From the NCBI GenBank assembly GCA_016858145.1, contig JAEHOE010000060.1, forward strand, positions 648,509 through 712,508: DNA of 64,000 nt. The letters run 5' to 3'. Of the stretch, positions 22,612-34,500 are shown piece by piece. The DNA comes from Edaphochlamys debaryana (Eukaryota > Chlorophyta > Chlorophyceae > Chlamydomonadales). The position numbers and the translations under genes are program-made. Below the pieces are notes generated by a model that saw only the letters and a list, made by a program, of their open reading frames with translations, had not been told where the DNA came from and searched no databases. How positions within the stretch are numbered: the first letter of the stretch is position 1; the number at the start of each line of letters is the position of its first letter.

Positions 22612-24437
22612 ATGGCCTCTTTCCTGGCGTCCTTCTCTTGCGCGGCTTTCATGGCCGCACGGACCACGGTTGCGTGCATCACCGGCACCGGCTTCTCCCT
22701 CGTCGCGAGCGCCCTTCGCACCCGTGCCCCGCCGGCGCCTGTGTCCGCGCTGCCCTCCGGCCCGCGCGTCCTTTGGTGCCCTGACTGGGTGAGTCTTGCA
22801 GGGTATGCGTCGGCTTGAACGGGGTCGTCCTTGACAAGCATCGGCGGCGGTAGCTTACCCTGTGCCCAGCTGCCCTAACTTCCCCGCTACTTCCCTGCCT
22901 CGCGCTGTTGCACAGGCCCCCGCCCCCCCGGCTGGCTCCGTCTCCAGCGCCTGCTCCTCCGCCCCCGGCTCCATCGCCTCGGCCGAGTCCTCGGATGCGG
23001 CCCGCATCGCCTCTGAGCTCAGCGCCACGCTGGAGGCCGGCGAGGTGAGCGGCACGGGTGCTAGGGCCTGGGGCGGGGAGGCCAGCCTTGACGCTGGGAG
23101 CATCACGGCATGGCCCTTTGGGCACCCCTCGGCACTCGGGGCGAGCTGGCATGCCGTTGCGTTGCTTCTGCTCTGCTCGGGCAGTCGGCCGCATGAACAC
23201 TGCTCGCTGGTCCGTCCAGGCGCCTCACCGAGACCCTGTGCTCGTTCCTGACCTTGCCTCCTGCCCTCCCCTGCCGCCCCCCGCCCCCAGGCCGCCCCGT
23301 CCGAGGGCTTCCCCGGCTTCACCATCCTGTCCGTGGGCGAGCAGCTGGGCGCCGGCGCCTTCGGCAAGGTGGAGGCCGTGACCATCCAGATGGCCGACGG
23401 CACCATCTGCGAAGCCGTGATGAAGACCCTAAACAACAACGCCTCCAAGGCAGCGTACGACCGCGAGGTCAAGGCCCTCGAGGCTGCCCGCGGCGTGCCG
23501 TACGTGGTGCAGATGTACGGCGCCTGCCAGATGGGGGGCCGGTACTGCATTGTGCTGGAGCGCATCCGTGGAGTTTCTCTGCTCAACTACGTGGTGAGGC
23601 CTGGTCATGCCGTGTCATGCCGTGTCACCAGCACTGCCCCTGTTGCGTCCACTGCCGCTCGCTGACGCCCCCCATGCTTTCCGCCCTGGTCCCTCCCCCC
23701 CAGGAGAAGGCCTTCGCCGAGCGCGGCGCCAAGAAGCGCACCCTGATGCCGTACGCCCAGATCGCCAAGCTGGCAAGCCAGTTGCTCGCCGCGGTGCGGG
23801 ATATGCACGCTCTCGGGTTCGCACATAACGACTTGAAGATTGAGAATATGATGCTCCGCGAGGGTTCCGGCGACCTATGCCTCCTCGGTGGGTGCGGGGA
23901 GGGGCGGGTGTGGGAAGACTTGCGACTCCGGCATGTCGAGTGACGAGGATGGGTCGAACAGGGTCTTGAGCTGCCCTCGAGACAGAGCGCCCTGCCCCTC
24001 CTCCCGTCTCCCGCTTGCAATTCTGGGCCGCCTTACTTGGCGATTCCTAACTTCGGCATACCTGCTTCCTTCCCCCTGCAGACCTGGGCAACGCGTCGTG
24101 GACGGACTCTGATGGGAACCTGCAGTCTGCTGGTGGCACCATCGTCTACATGAGCCCGGCGATGCTGGCCGCCCTGCAGCACAAGGGCGGCTACAGCAAG
24201 CCCACCTTCTCGAGCGACGTGTTCAGCTGCGGCGTATGCATTGCGTGCATGACGGAATACGGCACCCACACCAGTGAAGTGCGCGGCATGATGAACTACC
24301 AGGTCGTCTTGCCCCGATTTGTCCCCGAGGATCTTGCGGATCTCATGTACGGCACCATGGATGCGGTACCCGAGGCAAGATACACACCATCTGCTGCTGG
24401 AAGTCATCCCTTCATGCAGCGCATGCTGGCCTCGTGA
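22612..24437 (+). CDS. Protein kinase with N-terminal extension
   Basis: Five exons join in phase: 22612-22788, 22916-23044, 23291-23593, 23704-23887, 24082-24437, giving 382 residues. The start ATG has a good algal context (ACACCATGG). Residues 1-100 are Ala/Ser/Thr-rich with few acids, like a plastid or mitochondrial transit peptide plus a linker. The kinase domain spans about 112-382. It has a glycine loop GAGAFGKV at 122-129, the ATP-binding Lys147 in AVMK, and an alpha-C Glu (161 or 166). The catalytic loop is HNDLKIEN at 244-251, with Asp246, Lys248 and Asn251. Metal-binding Asp265 is in DLG rather than DFG, and MSPAM stands at the APE position. All catalytic residues are present, so it should be active. 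HND and DLG are departures from HRD and DFG; lack of the HRD arginine suggests no need for activation-loop phosphorylation. The domain is compact, about 270 residues, with no other domain. Targets unknown. Confidence 0.85.
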
Positions 24438-24491
24438 GGCGGTGTCGGACGAGCAGAGGACCTGCTCACAACTAGCTAGCCATATTGAAGC

Positions 24492-24510
24492 GGACGGACG
24501 GACGGACGGA
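24492..24510. repeat. GGAC microsatellite
   Basis: About four and a half copies of GGAC in the kinase 3' UTR. Confidence 0.8.
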
Positions 24511-25279
24511 GCGGCCGGGGTCACTTGCCTCCGGGCCGCCTCCTGCACTGGCCCCCAGCTGCGGCAGCGGCAGGCCCCGGCCTGGACCCTCACCGCCCAC
24601 GTGGCCCTGGGGCACCCTTGCCCACGTGGCCTCGGCCCCCAGCGACTCCCCTTACGCAGCCCGCCGCGCTGGAGCGTAGGGCAGTGGGGCCAGCGGCACT
24701 CCTTAGGCATGCGGCAGGGCTAGCGTCGGGCTGGCGGCCTGGAGCCCCTCCAAGCTATACGAGTTGTTGAAGAGGTGAAGTGGAGAGACTTTGGTGCTGT
24801 GGCATGAGCACACGTCATTGTTGCGTTGCCGGCGAGGGCAAGGGCGGGGCCTTATGGACACTACTGTGAGCCACAGGGTGGCTGAGGGTATGGAGTTGAG
24901 TGGCTTGATTGGACATACGCATTGGGCTTGGCGGTTGCAGCTGCGGCTCTGTGCGTTGCAGCCCAGCGCAGGCTGGCAGAGCATGGGCCTGTGCATGGGC
25001 CTTATAAGCTTCTGTTTATTTGTCGGTCTCCGTGTACGCCATTAGGGCGAGTAGGGCTGAATGCACTTGTACTTGCCGCACACACTATTTGTACTTGACG
25101 TTGTCTTCCAGCGCTGCGGTCATGCTGCCTCTGAGCTGTCCTTTGCCTAGGACGACCCACGTGGGAGACATGAGGCCCCAAGTCTTTGCCTTGGGTGGGT
25201 GTGTGCCGGAGCGTGGGATTAGTTGCAGTCAAGGGTTGAGGCCAGCGTGGACCCGGTAGCCGAGGCCCACTTGAGCAAC

Positions 25280-25284
25280 TGTAA
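25280..25284 (+). terminator. Polyadenylation signal TGTAA of the kinase gene
   Basis: First TGTAA after the kinase stop at 24437, implying a 3' UTR of about 855 bases, which is long but normal for these algae. Confidence 0.5.
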
Positions 25285-27484
25285 GCCCTGAAGCGACCTG
25301 GGTCCCTAGTGCAGTCGTGCAAGCACAGGTCCGCACAGGTCCGCGCAAGCCCACTTGGCTTGACACCTCTCCATCCCTTGCAATCGGCGCCAACCAGCTT
25401 CGACAACCCAGCTTGGCAATCTCCACATGACCTCGACGCTACACACCGTCTCCGTGCAGTTCATTCCTGCGGTGTGTTCTCGTGTGGTTCACTAGTACGA
25501 CAGCACCGAGCCTCCATCTGCACCCCCACAGAGCTCGCCACCGCCTCTCCTAGCACAGTTCGACAAGTTAGCCCCAGCCGTCTGTCCTGCCTTGATTCTG
25601 CGGTTGCGTGGTCTCCCATCTCCAGTTCGCCCCACTACAGTGAGTGCAGAGGCCAGGGCCGAAGGGACAAGTTCCAGCCGCGGCAGCCGCGGGGTGCAAG
25701 ACGGACTGCCGCTCTGCCGCTACACCGGGCCCAAGCAAAATCTCAAGCACGGCCCTCTGTCATGGCGGGGGTGCCCTACCTTGAGCGCCCGGGTCTGGCT
25801 TGGCGGCCCCAGAGCGGCAGCTGTGTGCTGTGCCCCTTGCCGCGGGAGGGTGGGGACCGGCCAGGACAGAGCCATGCCCCCTCCAGCAGAGGCCTTGCGG
25901 TTATGCCCAGAAGGGCTGGACATCAGTCCAACCGCGCTGTGCCACCCGTCCTACTGGTCCCATGACTGATGCGGCCGCCTCCTGGGTCCTGCGCAGCTCC
26001 AGCAGGGGCCTAGGGGAGGGTTGAGGATGGGGTGGCGAGGGGGTGAAGAGGGGAGAGAGAGGGGGGTGCATAAAGAGGGGGAGGCGGAGGGGCTGCAGGC
26101 CTGGCGTAGGGACGAATGCAAGCCGCTGCTGTGGGCCGCAGAAGAGATGCGTGCGAAGGGCTCACTGTACAAGCGTGTGCGGGGGGCGGCTGGCATGCAG
26201 CAAGGGGTACGGTCGTCGCACCAGGCGCAAGCGGCCCCGGCCCTCATCCTCCCATCCCCTCCACCTCCTCCTGCTCCTGCTCCCCTCCACGCTTTCCTAT
26301 CGCACGATCGCGCAGTTGGTCGCTTCTGCATCCCGCTCCGCCAGCGGTTTGTCGTACGTCATGGTGGCGCCAGGCTTTTGGGCAGCACCGCGTCCGCCAG
26401 CCGCGTGCCGGGCAGCGCTCAGTGCGCCACCCAGTCGGCACGGTGGGCAGGGGGTGTGCAGGTGCGGAAGCAGGGCGCATGGCTCAGCTCCACAGCCCGG
26501 CACACGAGCTCGCCAGCTGCACAGAGGCGTGCATCGACGGAGGGCCTGCAGCAAGGCGGGACGCTGCAGTCAGGAAGGGACACTACAGGACAAACTGACC
26601 CAGCCCCGTCCAGCAGTAGGCCACCCAGCCGCGCAGGCCAGGCTGAACAGCAGCCCAACCGCGCTGTGCCACCCGTCCCATCACCCAAGCCAGAAGCGCA
26701 TCCTGCAACCTGCGCAGCTGCCCACCTTGGTTCCTCCCGGCCTGTCCTGACGCTACCTAACCCGCACGGCGTCAACTCCCCAGCCGCCACGCCGGCGCTG
26801 GTTTGAGGTTGAAAAAGGGCCCCGTAAGCATGGGCACACATGGAAATGAGCCACGTCAAAGGACCCCGTGACAAGGCACCGAGGTCAAGTGTCCTTGTCA
26901 ATCATAATTCCCAAGCCTGGATTGACCCGGTTTCGGGGGGATTTCATGCAGGAACCTTGGGCCAGCGCCAGACCCACGGCACCCGCGTAAGCGTACCTTG
27001 CCTTAGCGGCCATCCCCTCCCAGCTTGACGTTGACATCTGCCCTCGCTGCCGTGGCCGAATCCTGCGCCGAGGCGTTCCGAGCGCGGATGCCCATGGACT
27101 GGCTTCTACATGCGCTGTACGCGGATGCCGCCTGCCCGGCCTCCTGCAGCCCCACAGCCCGCAACCATCCGAGCTTGGCAATTGCAGCCAGTCACGCGAC
27201 ATGCAGGTCTGCAGGGGTTGGAAGATCGGACGACACCTGGGGCGGGGTGGGGGGGTGGGCGGCAACGTTCGCGAGTACGCGAGGGAGCGTGCCCCGACGA
27301 GCTTACGGCGGCACGCAACACCGGTTTACCAACGAAGCCCAATAACAACTATCAGGTTCCTTGCCGCATAAAGTGCCATCGCCTGGGCCATCGCGACGCT
27401 CAGAACGGCAACAGCCATTGACCGCACGCGCTTAGCCGTTTATACCCGGCCGTCTGCATTACTAGCTTCCGAACTTACTAGTAA
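25285..27484. other. No assignable gene; degenerate repeat
   Basis: No frame on either strand convinces me. A block with CCAACCGCGCTGTGCCACCC occurs at about 25930-25950 and again at 26656-26676. Both copies are preceded by related GGCCA and CCAGCAG-rich sequence, so a segment of roughly 90 bases has been duplicated and has drifted. Confidence 0.45.
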
Positions 27485-27973
27485 ATGCGATGCGAGACCC
27501 TGCGGAAACCCAGCACTCGAGAGCGCACGGATCCCGCCAAACTCCAGCTCGGCGAGACAGCACCACATCCTTGCCCGCGTGCACCGGCTAATATCGGAGT
27601 AAAAGAGAGCTACGGAGCTCACGTGAGGCCGTTTGTTCAGCCGCAAGGTGGAGCGATGCTAGAGCATGCTGCTCGAAACTCGCCACTGGCGGAGCTAGGT
27701 GAGCTCGGCAGGCACTCCAGGCCGGTAAAAGCAAAGGGGGGTAACTGCTACGTGAAGGACGAGTTGTATGCACTATTTACCCCACGCGCGCATGGTCCAG
27801 GGTTCGTGCCTCCGGTACCCCTCGACCCCCCGCCATACCCGCAATCCCACAGGCACTGGGTCGGCCTCCTCACTGACTGGTCGGGCGCTGCGGCTGCGGA
27901 GGTGGGCGCACCTCTGGAAGCTGCAGCGGCGCGGCTTCACGGGCCCGCAGCGGGCCCGACTGGGCCCAGCTGA
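27485..27973 (+). CDS. Hypothetical ORF, 162 residues
   Basis: ATG at 27485 opens a 162-codon frame with a moderately protein-like middle (GGNCYVKDELYALFTPRAHG). A TTTATACC element lies about 50 bases upstream. Its end runs into the degenerate tandem repeat at 27.9-28.2 kb, so the stop may belong to an intron. No family recognised. It may be the first exon of the poorly resolved plus-strand gene that follows. Confidence 0.25.
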   Translation: MRCETLRKPSTRERTDPAKLQLGETAPHPCPRAPANIGVKESYGAHVRPFVQPQGGAMLEHAARNSPLAELGELGRHSRPVKAKGGNCYVKDELYALFTPRAHGPGFVPPVPLDPPPYPQSHRHWVGLLTDWSGAAAAEVGAPLEAAAARLHGPAAGPTGPS

Positions 27974-28200
27974 CTGTTGCCTCGTGCCCGTTCCCACCGC
28001 CCGACCCTGAAGGCATGCACATGTAGCGATCTGCACGGTGTGTGGTGGCGGCACTTGAAGAATGTGGACCGTGTGGCGCTGACAGCGGCGCAGCGTTACG
28101 GGCCCGAAGCGGGCCCAACGGGGCCCGGCTCACTGTTGCCTTCTGCCCCTTGCCTCCGCCCGACCCTGCAGACGCCTCTGCATGCACGTGCGGCTGCGGC
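27897..28200. repeat. Degenerate tandem repeat, about 160-bp unit
   Basis: Two units share a G-rich start, GCGGCGCGGCTT or GCGGCGCAGCGT, ACGGGCCCG followed by GCGGGCCCGACTGGGCCC or a variant, GACTGTTGCC or CACTGTTGCC, CCGACCCTG and GCATGCAC. In the plus frame both give AARLHGPAAGPTGP or AAQRYGPEAGPTGP, so the repeat may be or have been coding. Confidence 0.55.
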
Positions 28201-28563
28201 ACGTGTGGTGGCGGCGGAGGGCGTAACAAGGCAGGGGGGCAGGGGCGGGGGAGCGGTGCTGCGGACGGGTGCGGGCAGAGGCGGCGGCGGCGACCCAGGG
28301 TTCACCGCCGGTGGGCTTTGTTAGGCCCACCATTCCCCGCGTCAGACCCATGGGCCCGTGTGGCGCCCTCGCGGCTCTCGTGCCGCGGCCAGCGCATTGC
28401 CACATCCTGGCAGCTGGCACCGTTGCTGCAGCGGGTCGCGAGTCGGGTGGCGGTCGGGGCTGGACGGGATGGGGCGCTGATGGGATCGGGCGAGGGCCCC
28501 ACAAGGCGCCGCCGCCGCAGCGCGAGCCAGTTCTGGCCCCCTAGACACCCGGTCTGCTGCAGG

Positions 28564-29392
28564 CAAGCACCGTCCTCGCTTACTTGGGGCTGGGCGTTGG
28601 GGAGGCCTCAGCCGCCGCGCGTGCTTAGACCTCTCTCCCACCATCCCCGCCGCTGTTGTGCCCCCCTCCCTACTCACAGGTGCAGCCCTGCTCTGCTACG
28701 CCTGTGGCTGCCCTTGCGTGATCGGACCTCCCCTCAAGCACTTCCTTCCCCGCCACCTGCACAGGTGAGGGTACGGCTGGGATCTAGATGGGAGAGGCTT
28801 AAGGGCAGTAGTTGAGGCGCGGGCTGGGGGTGCCTATGCCTGCCGCCCGGGGCCTAGGGGGTGCACGCAGGGGCTGCACCTTGATGGGCACTTGACCTAT
28901 GCCACCTTCCGCCCCGGCGGGCTTATGCGCTACAGCTGCCCTCGTCCCTCTCCCTTCCACCCTCCCCCTGCCCCCTGCCCCCACCCCCCAGTGGCCTTGG
29001 ACAGCGAGCCACGCTCTCACCTCCTCACGAGTGAGGGCCGGCACCTCAGAACGGTGGGTCGGAGGCGGCGACGGGCAAAGTGTTTTGAGCGCTGTGGGCG
29101 TGGGTCAGCGCCAACCCGTGCATGCCACCGTCCCTCAATGGAATTTGACGCTGAGCCATATCTCCACCTCTGGAGCTTGGCCGGTGTTGCCAGAACGGTG
29201 GGTTGCAGGCGGCGTCAGCAGGGATTGAAAGCGCTGTGGTCCCGGGTCAGCGCCAAGCCATGCCGGGGGCTGACCCTTGCCGTGGTCCTTCATCGCTCCC
29301 TTCCCCCGGCAGGGTCCCCAACGAGCTGTTAGCCGCGGGCACAGACAAGCATCTACTGCGTTACACTGCCAACGATGGCATGCCTGCAACCA
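28564..29392 (+). CDS. Exon-like pieces of an unresolved plus-strand gene
   Basis: Four segments have acceptor-like borders and protein-like frames. From 28562 after TGCTGCAG the frame reads ASTVLAYLGLGVGEASAAAR, which is hydrophobic. From about 28680 after CTCACAG it reads AALLCYACGCPCVIGPPLKH, Cys-rich, ending at a CACAG/GTGAGG donor. From 28990 to 29270 there are two tandem units that share SEP or AEP, HL, RTVG and a basic run. From about 29313 to 29392 after CCGGCAG it reads VPNELLAAGTDKHLLRYTAN, ending before GTGAGA. I cannot join all of them in phase. The gene may be real with a model I cannot see, or decayed. No family recognised. Confidence 0.25.
28993..29264. repeat. Two diverged tandem units, about 145 bp
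   Basis: Units at 28993-29125 and 29140-29264 both run from a GACAGCGAGCCA or GACGCTGAGCCA start through AGAACGGTGGGT to GGGTCAGCGCCAA and CATGCC. In the plus frame both encode EP-x2-HL, RTVG and a basic segment, so the repeat preserves the reading frame. Confidence 0.6.
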
Positions 29393-29703
29393 GTGAGACG
29401 GCCACGACAAGGGGCAAGACGAGATTGGGGCGGGTCCGCCGTGGTCGGCAAGCTGACGTCATCCCCAGCATCACTCATGGCATGTCCCCTGCTCTCCTCC
29501 CTGCCCCCTGCATTGCTGTCGCCACGTCCGCATCTGCTCATCTTGCGGGCTGGTATGAGGTGGGCGGAGGCAGCGCCCGCCGTCATGTCACGTCCACCCG
29601 TGCCAGGTGGGTCTCAAGCTGCTGCTCTAGCCCCGCCGATGCCTAGAGAGAAGATTGCCATCCTCCATAGCCGTAGCCTGTGCACTAGGCAAGTGACCGC
29701 AGC

Positions 29704-30450
29704 TCATGCCACCACATCAACCATCCCAGGCCCACCCCGCTTCCGAAGCGGCAGCCCAAGTTCTGGGAGACCTGCCGTGGCGCCACCATCCAGCGCCAGG
29801 CGGCCAGCGGCCCGCAGCTGGGCGGAGGTCAGGCCGCCCCGCACCTGGTGCAGGGCGGCCAGCTGCTCCGAGACAACCTCCCTGATGTACGAAGCGTCGT
29901 ATTGGCCATGCACTCAATGTCCTGGCCCTTGGAGTTCACCTGTAAGGGGGTGGGGCGCAAGGGTCGTATGAGGACAGAGGGGCGTGGGGTGGTGGGAAGG
30001 GGGCGCAGGCGGCAGGGCGGGTGGGGCGCGGTACGCAAGGGGAGCTGTGCGCCAGCAGCGGAGCAGCGGGGCTGTCAAAGCTCACCGCGGAGGCGGAGGC
30101 GTGGGCGTCGGTCATGGTGCTCCACGGCACGCACGTTGTTCTTGGTGTAGACGGCAGTGGGGTGGGAATGGGGTGGGTATGGGGTGGTTGGGTGGACGGA
30201 CAACATGCTGAGCCACAAGCAGCTGGCCCCCACGCACGCCGTCTACATCACCAACACCATGCCCGAGCCACTGAAGGGCGGCCAGTAGCTCTGTCACGTT
30301 GTTGGTAAGGTAGATCGCCTTCGTGGGGGCCAGCTCGCGGCGGTCCACAACCTCCTTCCCCTCCGCGATGAACTTGTCGCTGAAGATGGCATCCGTGGGG
30401 GCCAGCTCCGTGGGGGCTCGCGGCGCGGCGGCGGCCTCTGCCCCGTACTC
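29704..30450. pseudogene. Second locus of facing inverted exon copies, decayed
   Basis: Minus strand 30440-30280 encodes two units built on ELAPT (ELAPTDAIFSDKFIAEGKEV and ELAPTKAIYLTNNVTELLAA). The plus strand at about 30195-30290 encodes a related unit (HKQLAPTHAVYITNTMPEPL) facing it, with the centre near 30285 and about 75% identity by eye. Further left, minus strand 29940-29735 has a CTTACAG acceptor and VNSKGQDIECMAN, which continues only after a one-base frameshift as YDASYIREVVSEQLAALHQV. This is the same arrangement as at 9.8-15.2 kb but older and broken. Confidence 0.4.
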
Positions 30451-30699
30451 ATCCCAACCTCGTCGCCAACCCCAACCCCAACCCCTGCCACCCTCCACCA
30501 CAAGGCGAATAACAACTAACACGGGCTTCATCGACCTGCTCTCTAGCTACTATGATTGGCAGCCGCCTGGGGGTGGAGGGAGGGAGGGAGGGCCACAGCC
30601 CGTGCCGTGCGCTGCCAACGACCGTGCCTGTGCTGCCTGCCCGCGCCCGTGGCCAACCGCCCGTGGCCTTCATGGCCAACCGCCTGGTATGAACTGACG

Positions 30700-31503
30700 G
30701 CGCTATCCCTCTTCCCCACGTGCCTCCCGCATGTTCACCGTTCCGCCCTGCGCCTGTCGCTGTGGTCGGCTGTGGGGCGAGGGCGCGGCGGTCCCTGAGG
30801 CGTAACGCCTTGGACCGGGACAGAGCCTACGCTGCAGTGGCTTGGTGCCGCTTGGTCTGTGTGGGGATCCTTGCTGTGCGAATCCATTTTTGGGCTGAGC
30901 CCCCGGCAGTGTACGTACACGGCACGGCATCAGTCGGGGTTTGGGGCTCAGCCCTTTTCCCTGTCCTGAGGACAGACACCCTTGTCGCGGTGGCGATGAG
31001 GCTGCCACTTGGAGGCTGGGCACTGAAGTGTTGCTAATGCTAGTGCTGTGGCTCATGCCCTGGGGCTGAGGGGCTGAGTCGTGGGTAACTGGTGTGGTAT
31101 GCACACTCGGGAGCTGGACTTAAATGTGCGATATGGGGTGCAGGGCGGGGCGGGATGTGGTTCCATCGCTTTATGCTAGCCTGGTTGCTAGGCTAGTTGT
31201 GAACCTTGACATGGTTGTATGAAGCTAAGGGATGCCTGCAAGGGGAGACACCCTGTTGGCTTGCATGTTGGTATGTAAGGCACATGCGTGAGGATGCGAG
31301 CCCTGCTGCAAGTCCAGCAGCCGCATGCTCATCACGCATTTCCGACGCACACTGCAAAGCAGGCACGGGCAGGTCATCCAGTCCAGCGTCCGGAGTACTA
31401 GCATCCAGGCCTTAGACCATGCGCAGCAGGTTATCGCCCATGCCAGACAGCCAGAGCGCAGCACAAGCATGTCTTCCATAGACATCAGCACTTCTGTCCC
31501 TGC
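30700..31503. other. No assignable gene
   Basis: Contains the second copy of the motif TTTGGGCTGAGCCCCCGG (30890-30907), also found near 9516-9533. Otherwise I see only weak frames. The right end is the likely 3' UTR of the minus-strand gene ending at 31504; I found no TGTAA signal for it. Confidence 0.4.
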
Positions 31504-34500
31504 TCAAGTACACGCGCCCTCATGGCAGCCCCACAAGCCCCGCCGCCCCAGCCGTTGTCCCGTCCTTGCCACCGCCTTGCCACCGCCTTTGACCCTCTCT
31601 GGGCAGTACTCTGGCCACAGCATCGGCTCTCCGGTGCTCTCTGCCTCCCCCCCGCCTCCCCCGTGCTGCCCCCTAGCCACACAGGCGTGCGCCACCTCGG
31701 GCCGCGGGGCGATGCCGAAGCGCTGAGCGTACTCCCGCCACTGCGCCAGGCGCACCTCCTGGGGTCGCCAGTTTGGGAGTCGACGAGGGCAGGGGCAGGT
31801 GGACAGAGGGTCAGGAAGTACACGTCGTAAGCGCAGGTTCTCCTATGCACAGCGGAGTTGCCACCACGCAAAGACCAAAGGCCAAGGACCAAAGTGCAGA
31901 GTCCCACCTGTGACGCCAGGCGTGCGATCTCACGCACTCCCGTGGGTCTTGCCCCAGCGGGTGGGTTGAGCACCTGAAGGAAGGGACGAGGGAGGGGTAA
32001 AAAGTGTCAGGCCATCCCGCCGGGTGCCGAACGAAGGGCGCGAAGGCAGAGCCAGGCGAAGGGTCCCTGGGGACGGGGGTAATGGAATGGGTGCCCATTA
32101 AGGAGGGTGCGGAACTATACCGGGAACCAACCATGCATAGGACCACCCCTTTCCACACCTGGAAGTCGTGCAGTACGGCATACCGCCGGGTTTCGTCCGG
32201 CCCCAGCGCCGCCAGATACGCGTAGTCAACACCCCATCTGTACGAACGGAGTGCGGAAGAGCCAAGCGGGTAAGCTCCAGGACCAGAAAAGGGCAGGCCC
32301 GTGGCTCGTAGTGAAGAACGAGCGGGTGGGCCCCTCTGGGCCCTTGTGTGAGCCTCATGCGGGCCCACCCTGGGACCCTGACATTTTCTGGACCCTGCTC
32401 ACCCCATGAGCTCCCCCGTGTAGACATGGCTGTCCATGAGCTCAACCAGCCTGTCGGACCTGGGGAAGGGGGTGGATGGGGGGTGAGGGTGGGCTGCGAG
32501 CTTCACATGAAAGCATTGAGCTCTACTCGGACCCACCAGCCAGCCTCTCGCTTTCCCTCCATGCCCGCCCTAAGCCACGTGCCTGAACACGGGTGCGTTG
32601 TTCTCCACGAAGGATGTAAAGGCGAGGGCCAGGTGGGGGGAGTGGGGGAGGAGCACGTGGTCCACCTGACAGGGGGATGGGGGGGAGAGGGGAGGAGGAG
32701 AGGGGCAAGGGGCACAGGAAGGTGGGCGTGGCGAGAAAGGGGGGACGGGAAGGGCGGTTTGCTGTTTGCCGCGGTGCCCCAAGGCTGCCCTACCCACCTT
32801 GGAGCCGTGCTTGAGGCTTGGCTGCGCCAGCCACAGCCCGTCCTCCGCCCCCGGTGGCCCCGCCAGCTGCGCAAAGCGCTCAAACATGGCAGAGATCTGT
32901 GAGGGACGGGGAATGGGGAATGAAAAGGGATTCTCCCTCCGATTCTCTCTTCACAACCCAAGGGATGCAGGCCAGAGGTACAGGCCAGTGACGCATTGCG
33001 GTTCCTTTGATTCCTCGCTTTGGCCTTGCCAGCCCTCTCTTTCGTCCCCCTACTCCTACCCCTCCCCCCCTCCTCCACACCCGTCTCCCCTCTCCCCCTC
33101 CCACACCCACGTGCTCCGTGCTAGCCCCCAGATCGTCGTCCCACAGCGCCACCGCATCGTAGCTGCCGTACAGCCCCGGCAGCAGCGCCGCCAGCCGGGC
33201 GGCGTTCTGGTGCTTGGAGCCGTGCGCGCCGTACAGGTAGTCGGGGGGGTCAGATGTGGATGATGATGATGGGTTGGCTGTGGGGTGGGCGGAGGTGTTG
33301 GCGCTGACGCCTCGCAGGGCGGCCTGTGGGGTACGGTGCAAGGGTGTCATCTGGATGCGGAGTTGCATCACACGCCCGTGTCAGGGCCGAGCCCAGCCCT
33401 CACACGCACGCTGGCGGTCACTGAGCCCATCCATCCCTGCTGGTCCCTACCTTTTCTAGCCCCAGGGCCTTCCCCTCAGCCCCATAGTACGCCACGAGGA
33501 GGTCGAAGGAGCGGTCGGGGCCCGCCCAGGAGCGCCAGGAGCCCTGGGGTGGAGGGGGAGGGGCAGGAGGGGGAGGCGAGAGGGTCGGGGATCGAAACAA
33601 AACGCATGCACAGCTGTGAATGTGTACGACAGTGTACGACAGCATGGTCAAGTGAGGTACGACGGTGAGCAATGAGGCAAGGTGTTTACGGCTAGGCATG
33701 GTGTCCACGCACCCGGTCTCCGGCGCAGGTAAAAAGCAGGAAGCGGCGGCGCGCAGGCTCCGCGGCATCCGAGCTCCCTGGCGGCCGCGGGGTTTGTGGC
33801 TGCGGAGGCGGGGGCGGGGGCGCCGCGACCTGCATCCGCAGCTCCCCCTGCCGCGCCAGCTGAGCCACACGGGCGTAGAAGGGGGCGTTCACAACGGGCA
33901 GAAGCTGCGGGGGAGGCGGCCCTGCGCTAGCGCTGGCTTGCTGGGTCTGCGTTGCGGCGGCGGCGCTGCCGTTTGCGGCCAGACGTAGGAGCGCTGTCAC
34001 CCCCTGAGGGCTGAAGGCCAGGAGGCAGCCTGCGATCCCGCCGCTGCCGCTGCCGTCAGCTGGCGGAGGCGCCGCCGCCACGCCCCAGCCCGCGCAGGCG
34101 GAGGGCAGCGCCAGTACGTCCCACCCTCCGGGCCGCACTGCCGACCAGCCATCGCCTTGGCTGCTGCCCGCAGCTTCTCCTCCTGAGTTCACGTCAGCGC
34201 TCTGCCCCGGAGCCAGCCGGTCCAGGCCCGAGTCAAGATCGGCTAGCCACTCTGCCGTACTGCCGTACATCGTACAACCTGTACGGTGCTCACCGCCGCC
34301 GCTATCCGCTGCTGCCGCCAAGCAGCTGGCGGCCTCCACACCGGCGGCCGCTGGGCCTGACGTTGGGCCCGGCGAGGCCCAGGGGAAGACCGTATAGGCC
34401 GGTGCTCTTTGGGCCCCAGCATTGCCGGCGGCAGGCCCAACAGTAGTAGCAGCACTCCTGGTGGCGGCGTCAACCCGGCGGCGGTGTCGCGCCGCCAGCG

